Of a DNA stretch of 64,000 nucleotides, positions 7,798 through 16,778 are shown piece by piece. Each line of letters opens with the position of its first letter. Position 1 is the first letter of the stretch. The notes under the pieces are model-generated. The model saw nothing but the letters and a program-made list of their open reading frames with translations, ran no database searches and was not told the origin of the DNA. Both the position numbers and the translations under genes were made by a program. Origin of the DNA: Streptomyces xinghaiensis S187 (GTDB lineage: Bacteria; Actinomycetota; Actinomycetes; Streptomycetales; Streptomycetaceae); NCBI RefSeq assembly GCF_000220705.2, contig NZ_CP023202.1, positions 1,736,001 to 1,800,000 of the forward strand. Reading direction: 5' to 3'.

Positions 7798-9173
7798 TGG
7801 GCCGCCTCCTTCTCGTCGGTGCCGTCGGTGCCCTCGGTGACGTCCGCGCCGTCGCCGGGCTCGTGCCCGGGCCCGGCCGGCTCGTAGACGAGCGAGGCGC
7901 GGTTGTCGGGACGCAGCCGCGCCGCCGCCACCTCGCGCACCTCCTCGGGGCCGACCTCCAGCAGCCGCTGTACCGCCGTCAGCGCGAGCTGCGGGTCGCC
8001 GAAGAGGACGGCGTACCGGCAGAGCTGGTCGGCGCGGCCGCCGACGGTGGCGAGCTGGTCCAGCCACTCGCGCTCCAGCTGCGCCTGGGCGCGCTCCATC
8101 TCCTCCGGGGTCGGGCCCTCCTCGGCGAACCGGGCCAGCTCCTCGTCGACCGCCCGTTCGATGGCGGGGATCTCCACACCGGAGGACGCCTTGACGTCCA
8201 GCCAGCCCATCGAGGGGGCGCCCGCCAGCCGCAGCAGGCCGAAGCCCGCGCCGACGGCGAGGCGGTCCCGGCGGACCAGCCGGTTGTACAGCCGGGAGGA
8301 CTCGCCGCCGCCGAGGACCGTCAGGGCCAGATCGGCGGCGTCGGCGGCGCGGGTGCCGTCCTCCGGGAGCCGGTAGGCGGACATCAGCGCGCGGGCCGGG
8401 ACCTCCTCGCGCAGCTCCTCCCGCAGCTCCTCGCCGATGATGTCGGGCAGGGCGCCGTCGCGCGGCGGCTGCTTGCCGTCGTGGCCGGGGATGGAGCCGA
8501 AGTAGCGCTCGATCCAGGCGAGGGTCCGCTCGGGGTCGATGTCGCCGACGACCGCGAGGACGGCGTTGTTCGGCGCGTAGTACGTCCGGAAGAAGTTCCG
8601 GGCGTCCTCCAGGGAGGCGGCGTCGAGGTCGGCCATCGAGCCGATGGGGGTGTGGTGGTACGGGTGGCCCTCGGGGTAGGCCATGGCGGTCAGCTTCTCG
8701 AACGAGGTGCCGTAGGGGACGTTGTCGTAGCGCTGGCGGCGCTCGTTCTTCACGACGTCCCGCTGGTTCTCCATGCTCTCGTCGTCGAGGGCGACGAGGA
8801 GGCTGCCCATGCGGTCGGCCTCCAGCCAGAGCGCGAGTTCGAGCTGGTGGGCGGGCATGGTCTCGTAGTAGTTGGTCCGCTCGAAGCTCGTGGTGCCGTT
8901 GAGCGAGCCGCCGGCGCCCTGCACCAGCTCGAAGTGGCCGTTGCCCTTCACGTTCGCGGAGCCCTGGAACATCAGGTGCTCGAAGAGGTGTGCCAGGCCG
9001 GTGCGGCCCTGTACCTCGTGGCGGGAGCCGACGTCGTACCAGAGACAGACCGCGGCGACCGGGGTCAGGTGGTCCTCGGAGAGGATCACGCGCAGACCGT
9101 TGGCCAGCCGGTGCTCCGTCGCTGTCAGGCCGCCGGACCCGGCCTTCTCGGTGGCCGTGTGACCCATGGGCAT
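7794..9173 (-). CDS. M16-family zinc metallopeptidase (catalytic)
   Basis: The product is 459 residues. The inverted zinc motif HLFEH is at 62-66, with the third-ligand region MENQRDVVKNERRQRYD about 80 residues later, so this is the active member of the pair. It has no signal peptide and should be cytoplasmic. The C-terminus ends in a short acidic Gly/Thr/Asp tail (TEGTDGTDEKEAAQ). Either ATG at 9173 (MPMGHT) or at 9167 could be used. It is the first gene of a two-gene operon, divergent from parC with about 200 bases between. The substrate is unknown; the family degrades small proteins or processes precursors. Confidence 0.92.
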   Translation of the reverse strand: MPMGHTATEKAGSGGLTATEHRLANGLRVILSEDHLTPVAAVCLWYDVGSRHEVQGRTGLAHLFEHLMFQGSANVKGNGHFELVQGAGGSLNGTTSFERTNYYETMPAHQLELALWLEADRMGSLLVALDDESMENQRDVVKNERRQRYDNVPYGTSFEKLTAMAYPEGHPYHHTPIGSMADLDAASLEDARNFFRTYYAPNNAVLAVVGDIDPERTLAWIERYFGSIPGHDGKQPPRDGALPDIIGEELREELREEVPARALMSAYRLPEDGTRAADAADLALTVLGGGESSRLYNRLVRRDRLAVGAGFGLLRLAGAPSMGWLDVKASSGVEIPAIERAVDEELARFAEEGPTPEEMERAQAQLEREWLDQLATVGGRADQLCRYAVLFGDPQLALTAVQRLLEVGPEEVREVAAARLRPDNRASLVYEPAGPGHEPGDGADVTEGTDGTDEKEAAQ

Positions 9174-9376
9174 GTACGTCCCTTCGATCGCGGGTGAGGG
9201 GTGCGGAGATGATGAGTGCTGCCACTGTATGCAAGCGGCGGGAGACCTGCCGAAGTTCCCGTAGCGTGCCGTTCGGACGGGTCGTGGGCCGCGCTGTCCG
9301 CGGCGGGGTCCACAATGGTCCGCGTCACCAACCCCCGCCCAGCGAAGTTTCGAAGTCCTAAGGAGCAGCAGCCGCG

Positions 9377-11830
<2,454 letters not shown>

Positions 11831-11908
11831 CCGGCCGGGCGGAGCGGGCCGGCGGTCGTGCGCGCCGGAGGTACCGCGCTTCAGGAGCCGGGGAGCCCGG
11901 GCGCCGGG

Positions 11909-11943
11909 GAGCCCGGGGCCCGGGTCCCTGGGGCCCCGGGCTC
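11909..11943. terminator. Bidirectional terminator between parC and the CobW gene
   Basis: GAGCCCGGGGCC (11909-11920) pairs perfectly with GGCCCCGGGCTC (11932-11943). The right arm overlaps two bases of the CobW-gene stop codon. The arrangement serves two converging genes. Confidence 0.7.
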
Positions 11944-13132
11944 AGGCGTACTCGGCGTCCTCCGGCTCCCCCGGGCCCCCGGCTTCCCCGTACGCCCCTG
12001 GTTCGCCGTACTCTTCCGGCTCCCCCGGCGCTCCCGGCTGTTCGCGCTGTACGTACCGCAGCACGCCCCACATGCCCGTCTCGTCGGCGGCGCCCTGCCC
12101 CGGCTCCGTCGCCCGGCAGGCCTCCAGCTCCTTGCGCACGGCCCCGGTGTCGATGCCTGATCCGATCAGCACGAGCTGTGTGTCCGGTGTCTCGCCCCGG
12201 GCCCAGGGCGAGGGGTAGAAGCGCAGGAAGTCGCCGACGGCGTGCAGGGTGAACTTCTCGCGGTGGCCGTCCGCGCCGAAGTGGACCCAGCCCTTGATCC
12301 GGTAGAGCCCGTCCGGCCTGCCGTCGAGGAAGGCCATCAGCCGGCGCGGGTCCAGCGGGGTGGCGGAGGTGAATTCCACGCTGTCGTAGGCGCTGTGGAC
12401 GTGGCCGCCACCGTCACAGCCGTCACCGCACCCGCCGTCGCGGCCGACGGGCCCTCGGGCCGCCCGCTCCCGGTTGACCTCCCGGTAGAGGTCCTCGAAC
12501 GACAACTGCCGTACCGGCTCGGTGTCCTCCCCCCGCGTCCGTTCGTCGAAGAGCAGCCCGGCGTCGATCCGCCCGTGCGCGGCGGGGATGACGGGGGCGC
12601 GCGGAGCGAGCCGTTCCAGCGTCTCCAGGGTGTCCCGCAGTCCCGCCGCGTCCACCCGGTCCGCCTTGTTGAGGACCACCAGGTCGGCGATGCCCACATG
12701 GCGGTCGAGTTCCGGGTGCGCGGTGCGGGTCCGGGCGAACTCGGCGGCGTCGACGACCTCGACCAGACCGCCGTAGACGATGTGCTCGTTGTCGCTGGCC
12801 AGGATCATCCGGATGAGCTCCTGCGGCTCGGCCAGCCCGCTCGCCTCGATGACGATGACGTCGATGCCGGCCCCGGGCCGGGCGAGCCGCTCCAGGAAGC
12901 CGTCGAGCTCACTGGTGTCGACGGCGCAGCAGAGGCAGCCGTTCCCGAGCGAGACCATGGAATCCACCTGGCCAGCCAGGGCCATCGCGTCGATCTCGAT
13001 CCTGCCGAAGTCATTGACGATCGCGCCGACGCGAGTACCGTCACTGCTGCTCAGCAGATGGTTGAGCAGGGTGGTCTTGCCCGATCCCAGGAACCCCGCC
13101 AGCACGACGACCGGTATCTGTCTCCTGGCCAC
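11942..13132 (-). CDS. CobW/G3E-family GTPase, probable metal chaperone
   Basis: The product is 396 residues. The P-loop GFLGSGKTT is at 13-21, the family metal site GCLCC at 65-69, and the GTP-specificity motif NKAD near residue 153. A flexible Gly/Cys/His stretch (GGCGDGCDGGGHVHSAYD, about 238-255) could bind zinc. The CobW C-terminal domain follows, and the tail is Glu/Gly/Tyr-rich and repetitive (EPEEYGEPGAYGEAGGPGE). COG0523 proteins load zinc or cobalt into client enzymes. It is divergent from arsR-sulP across a perfect palindrome, so a shared metal or anion signal is possible. The metal and client are unknown. Confidence 0.88.
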   Translation of the reverse strand: MARRQIPVVVLAGFLGSGKTTLLNHLLSSSDGTRVGAIVNDFGRIEIDAMALAGQVDSMVSLGNGCLCCAVDTSELDGFLERLARPGAGIDVIVIEASGLAEPQELIRMILASDNEHIVYGGLVEVVDAAEFARTRTAHPELDRHVGIADLVVLNKADRVDAAGLRDTLETLERLAPRAPVIPAAHGRIDAGLLFDERTRGEDTEPVRQLSFEDLYREVNRERAARGPVGRDGGCGDGCDGGGHVHSAYDSVEFTSATPLDPRRLMAFLDGRPDGLYRIKGWVHFGADGHREKFTLHAVGDFLRFYPSPWARGETPDTQLVLIGSGIDTGAVRKELEACRATEPGQGAADETGMWGVLRYVQREQPGAPGEPEEYGEPGAYGEAGGPGEPEDAEYA

Positions 13133-13228
13133 AGGGGCGCCTCCGTCGCATCATCAGCCGGGCCGGCTCGGTGGTGTGCCGCGGGAACGGTCGCGGGCCA
13201 GGATAGACGGCCCCAGCTCGTCAACGAT

Positions 13229-13244
13229 TTGAAGAATTCTTCAA
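13229..13244. promoter_or_regulatory. 16-bp perfect palindrome in the CobW/arsR divergent promoter
   Basis: TTGAAGAATTCTTCAA is a perfect palindrome and AT-rich in a GC-rich genome. It lies 48 bases before the arsR GTG and 97 bases before the CobW ATG. TTGAA/TTCAA half-sites are typical of ArsR/SmtB operators, so the adjacent ArsR protein is the likely ligand. Confidence 0.65.
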
Positions 13245-13291
13245 TTGGACACATCATGGAGTGAGCCTCCCGCCCGCTCCCCCGACGACAG

Positions 13292-13642
13292 GTGCCGATC
13301 TTGCAGGTCCCCCTCTACCAGGCCAAGGCGGAGTTCTTCCGCATGCTCGGGCATCCCGTCCGCATCCGGGTGCTGGAACTCCTCCAGGACGGCCCCATGC
13401 CCGTACGGGACCTGCTCGCCGCCATCGGCACCGAGCCGTCCAGCCTCTCCCAGCAGCTCGCCGTGCTGCGCCGCTCCGGCATCGTGACCTCGACCCGCGA
13501 GGGGTCCACCGTGGTCTACGCCCTGGCCGGCGGCGACGTGGCGGACCTGATGAAGGCGGCCCGGCGGATCCTCACCGAGATGCTGGCCGGCCGCAACGAA
13601 CTGCTGGCCGAACTGCGGGAGCCCGGGGACCTGCGACGGTGA
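13292..13642 (+). CDS. ArsR/SmtB-family winged-helix regulator
   Basis: The product is 116 residues starting at GTG 13292, the only start after an in-frame stop at 13262. The winged helix runs about 15-85, with recognition helix EPSSLSQQLAVLRRSGIV. There is no ELCVCDL-type cysteine metal box; the protein has no cysteine at all, so any metal would need His/Asp/Glu ligands, or the signal is not a metal. The stop overlaps the sulP GTG by 4 bp, so the two are translated together. It most likely represses its own operon and perhaps the divergent CobW gene. Confidence 0.88.
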   Translation: MPILQVPLYQAKAEFFRMLGHPVRIRVLELLQDGPMPVRDLLAAIGTEPSSLSQQLAVLRRSGIVTSTREGSTVVYALAGGDVADLMKAARRILTEMLAGRNELLAELREPGDLRR

Positions 13643-15435
13643 ACCGGTTCCGCGCACGGGCCCTCTCCGGGCTCCTCTCACTCCTGCCCACGCGCTCCGA
13701 TCTCGCCGCGATGCGCGGCCGTCCGCGCCGTGACCTGCTGGCCGGCCTCACCGTGGCCGTCGTCGCGCTGCCCCTCGCCCTCGGCTTCGGCATCTCCTCG
13801 GGCCTGGGGGCCGAGGCCGGGCTGGCCACCGCGGTGGTCGCGGGGGCACTGGCCGCCGTCTTCGGCGGCTCCAGCCTCCAGGTCTCCGGGCCGACCGGGG
13901 CCATGACCGTCGTCCTGGTGCCGATCGTCCACGCCTACGGCGCCTCCGGCGTGCTCATGGTGGGGCTGATGGCGGGCGTGCTGCTCCTGCTGCTGGCCGC
14001 CGCCCGGGCCGGGAAGTACATGGCCTTCGTGCCCGCGCCCGTGGTCGAGGGCTTCACCGTGGGCATCGCCCTGGTGATCGGGCTCCAGCAGATACCCGCG
14101 GTCCTCGGCGTGCCGGTCCCGGACGAGGAGAAGGTCACGGTGGCCGCCTTCGAGGCCGTACGGGACTACCTCGGCGCCCCGGACTGGCCCGCGGTCACCA
14201 TCGCGCTTGCGGTCGCCGGGCTGATGCTCGCCGGCGCGCGGTGGCGCCCGGCCGTGCCGTTCTCGCTGCTGGCCGTGGTGGCCGCGACGCTCGCCGCCGA
14301 GACGACCGGGCTGGACGTGGACCGCATCGGGGCGCTGCCGTCCGGACTCCCGGCGCCCTCGCTCGGTTTCGTCGACCTCTCCGCCCTGTCCTCGCTGATC
14401 GCCCCCGCCGTGGCGGTCGCCGCGCTGGCCGCCCTGGAATCGCTGCTCTCCGCGGCGGTCGCCGACGGCATGACCGTGGGGCAGAAGCACGACCCCGACC
14501 GCGAACTCTTCGGCCAGGGCCTCGCCAACCTCGCCTCGCCGCTCTTCGGCGGCGTGCCCGCGACCGGCGCGATCGCCCGGACCGCCGTCAACGTCCGCAC
14601 CGGGGCGACCTCCCGCCTGGCGGCGCTGGCCCACGCGGTGGTCCTCGCCGTCATCGTCTTCACCGCCGCGCCACTGGTCTCCCGTATCCCGCTCGCCGCC
14701 CTGGCGGGCGTCCTGCTCGCCACCGCCGTCCGCATGATCGAGGTCGGTTCGGTGCGCGCGATGGCCCGCGCCACCCGCGCCGACGCCCTCGTACTGGTGC
14801 TCACCGCGTGCGCCACGCTGGCCCTCGACCTGGTGCAGGCGGTCGTCATCGGCCTGGTCGTCGCGGGCGCGCTGGCGCTGCGGGCGGTCGCCCGCAACGC
14901 CCGGCTGGACGAGGTGCCGCTCCACCACGAGGACACCCCCGGCAGCCACGACGCCGCCGAACACGCGCTGCTGGCCGAGCACATCGTCGCGTACCGCCTC
15001 GACGGACCGCTCTTCTTCGCCGCCGCCCACCGCTTCCTGCTGGAGCTCTCCGAGGTCGCGGACGTCTCCGTGGTGATCCTGCGCATGTCACGGGTGACCA
15101 CCATCGACGCCAGCGGCTCCCTGGTGCTGAAGGACGCCATCGAGAAACTGGAACGCCGCGGGATCACCGTGCTGGTCTCCGGCATCCGCGACGGCCACCA
15201 CCGCCCGCTGGAGGCGCTCGGCGTCATCGGACGGCTCGACGCCACCGGACGCGTGTTCGCCAGCACGCCCGAGGCCATCGCCGCCGCCCGCGAACTCCTC
15301 CACGGCTCCGGAGTCCTGCCCGCCCCGAGGGACCCCCGGCCGGAGGGCCCGCCCGATCCCGTACGGGAGGTTCCGCGGGAGCCCGCGGACCGGGCCGAAC
15401 GGGAGGAGAACCCGCCGAGCGCTCTGCCGCTGTGA
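13639..15435 (+). CDS. SulP-family anion transporter with STAS domain
   Basis: The product is 598 residues, starting at a GTG that overlaps the arsR stop. A hydrophobic core of about 11-12 membrane segments (about 30-430) contains the family signature SGPTGAMTVVLVPIV. A cytoplasmic STAS domain (about 450-560) includes VTTIDASGSLVLKD, the anti-sigma-antagonist-like site. The C-terminal 40 residues are Pro/Glu/Arg-rich. SulP proteins carry sulfate, bicarbonate or other anions; no carbonic anhydrase or sulfate gene is adjacent, so the substrate is open. The coupling to an ArsR regulator suggests tightly controlled, inducible expression. Confidence 0.9.
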   Translation: MNRFRARALSGLLSLLPTRSDLAAMRGRPRRDLLAGLTVAVVALPLALGFGISSGLGAEAGLATAVVAGALAAVFGGSSLQVSGPTGAMTVVLVPIVHAYGASGVLMVGLMAGVLLLLLAAARAGKYMAFVPAPVVEGFTVGIALVIGLQQIPAVLGVPVPDEEKVTVAAFEAVRDYLGAPDWPAVTIALAVAGLMLAGARWRPAVPFSLLAVVAATLAAETTGLDVDRIGALPSGLPAPSLGFVDLSALSSLIAPAVAVAALAALESLLSAAVADGMTVGQKHDPDRELFGQGLANLASPLFGGVPATGAIARTAVNVRTGATSRLAALAHAVVLAVIVFTAAPLVSRIPLAALAGVLLATAVRMIEVGSVRAMARATRADALVLVLTACATLALDLVQAVVIGLVVAGALALRAVARNARLDEVPLHHEDTPGSHDAAEHALLAEHIVAYRLDGPLFFAAAHRFLLELSEVADVSVVILRMSRVTTIDASGSLVLKDAIEKLERRGITVLVSGIRDGHHRPLEALGVIGRLDATGRVFASTPEAIAAARELLHGSGVLPAPRDPRPEGPPDPVREVPREPADRAEREENPPSALPL

Positions 15436-15500
15436 ACCCGTGAACCCGAACGCCTGCACACCTGAATACGTGAACCCGCGAACCCGTGAACCCCTGAACC
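15432..15500. repeat. GTGAACCC octamer repeats at the end of sulP
   Basis: Five near-identical octamers plus one degenerate copy occur in two groups: two at 15432-15447, a 22-base spacer, then GTGAACCC, GCGAACCC, GTGAACCC and CTGAACC at 15470-15500. The first unit includes the sulP stop codon. I see no coding explanation for the rest. Confidence 0.75.
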
Positions 15501-15559
15501 GGGCCTTTCCGGACGGGGATTCGCGTGCCCGGGCGGCAGCGCGCCGGGCGACCGGAGGC

Positions 15560-15639
15560 GCCGTCCGGCTGCCGTCCGGCCCGTCTCCGCCACCTCGGCC
15601 CTCCCCGGCCGGAGAGGGACCGGACGGCAGCCGGACGGC
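15560..15639. terminator. Long inverted repeat between sulP and the ferredoxin-like gene
   Basis: GCCGTCCGGCTGCCGTCCGG (15560-15579) and CCGGACGGCAGCCGGACGGC (15620-15639) are a perfect 20-bp inverted repeat. The 40-base loop can pair further (TCTCC with GGAGA). It probably ends the arsR-sulP transcript, though the long loop is unusual for a terminator. The rest of the 333-base gap holds the octamer repeats to the left and the iron box to the right. Confidence 0.6.
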
Positions 15640-15749
15640 TCCCCGGTGACCGTATGCGATCGAACACTCACGCTCGGTCCATCGCGTCCGGCACCGCCGC
15701 CCCTCCCGGCGCCGTGGCGGACCCGCTCGCCCGGCGGCCTCCCGTCATC

Positions 15750-15768
15750 GCAGGTTAGGCTCACCTGT
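15750..15768 (+). promoter_or_regulatory. Iron box (DmdR/IdeR-type operator) abutting the start codon
   Basis: GCAGGTTAGGCTCACCTGT matches 15 of 19 positions of the Streptomyces iron box TTAGGTTAGGCTCACCTAA, as I recall that consensus. It ends one base before the GTG at 15769. TAGGCT inside it (15756-15761) is a good -10 hexamer and would put transcription start at or next to the GTG. Iron-bound DmdR1 would then cover the promoter. Confidence 0.85.
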
Positions 15769-16701
15769 GTGAGCACGTGCGCGGCGGCATCCCGGGAACT
15801 GTCCGAACCCCTGGCCGGGACGGCCGCCACCGCCCGGACCTGGCTGCTGATCGAACAGCCGGGCCCCTGGGGTGCCAAAGCGCTCACATCCAGCCACCTC
15901 GACCCCGCCCTCGGCCGCGCCCTGGAAACCGCCGCCGCCGGCACCGGGGTCCGCGTCGCCCTCATCCGCAGGCCCGGCCGGCACGCGGACCACCCCGGGG
16001 GCCGCGAGCGCCGGGTCCACCTCGCCCACACCCTGCCGGGCCGCTCCTGGACCCGTACGGCCCTCCTCACCGATCCGGCGGATCTGCTGGAGCTGGACTT
16101 CCCCGCCCTCGGCGCCGGTGAGCACGGCGGCCTCTGGGAGCCGTACGAGGGCGATCCGCTCGTCCTCGTCTGCACCAACGGCAAGCGCGACCGGTGCTGC
16201 GCCCTGCTCGGCCGGCCGCTGGTCGACGAACTCGCCGCCACGGGTGAGGCCGTCTGGGAGGTCACCCACATCGGCGGCCACCGCTTCGCGCCGACCCTGT
16301 TCGTCCTCCCGTACGGCTACGCCTACGGCCGCGTCACCGCCCGGGCCGTCAAGGAGATCCTGCACGCCGTCCGCGACGGCCAGGTGGTGACGGCGAACGC
16401 CCGCGGCCGCTCCGCCTGGGAGCGGCCCGCACAGGCCGCCGACCTGGCGGTCCGGGAGCACACCGGAGAGGACCGCGCCGACGCGCTGCGGATCACCCGC
16501 ACCGAGCCCCACCCGGCCGGCGCCGCGGAGCCGGGCGGCTGGAGTGTGACCGTGGAGCACGCCGACGGCCGCGTCTGGCGGGTGGAGGTCGGGCGGGGCA
16601 CCTCGCTGCCGCCCCGCCCCGAGAGCTGCGGCGCGGTACCGGGGAGCCCGGCCAGGATGGACGTGACCGCGCTGCGGGAGGTCACCGTCCGTACGGCCTG
16701 A
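15769..16701 (+). CDS. Sucrase/ferredoxin-like (Suc_Fer-like) thioredoxin-fold protein, iron-regulated
   Basis: The product is 310 residues (MSTCAAASRELSEPLAG). The family core is the cysteine block CTNGKRDRCCALLGRP (about residues 136-151) and THIGGHRFAPTLFVLPYG just after. These resemble 2Fe-2S thioredoxin-like ferredoxins, with CxxxxxxxCC plus downstream histidine. The start is GTG 15769; other GTGs nearby are out of frame. With an iron box on its start, the gene should be induced when iron is scarce, which fits an electron donor or reductase for siderophore iron release. That role is inference. The mRNA is likely leaderless, as there is no room for a ribosome site. Confidence 0.85.
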   Translation: MSTCAAASRELSEPLAGTAATARTWLLIEQPGPWGAKALTSSHLDPALGRALETAAAGTGVRVALIRRPGRHADHPGGRERRVHLAHTLPGRSWTRTALLTDPADLLELDFPALGAGEHGGLWEPYEGDPLVLVCTNGKRDRCCALLGRPLVDELAATGEAVWEVTHIGGHRFAPTLFVLPYGYAYGRVTARAVKEILHAVRDGQVVTANARGRSAWERPAQAADLAVREHTGEDRADALRITRTEPHPAGAAEPGGWSVTVEHADGRVWRVEVGRGTSLPPRPESCGAVPGSPARMDVTALREVTVRTA

Positions 16702-16778
16702 GGCGGGCGCCACGCCGCCCCCGGGCGCCTTGCGGGCCCGGGGCCCGCGGGACCGGCCCCTGAGGGCACGGCGGGCCC

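Noticed and set aside
15432..15500. CRISPR or transposon end
   Set aside because: Units are eight bases with almost no spacers; no transposase or flanking target duplication is seen.
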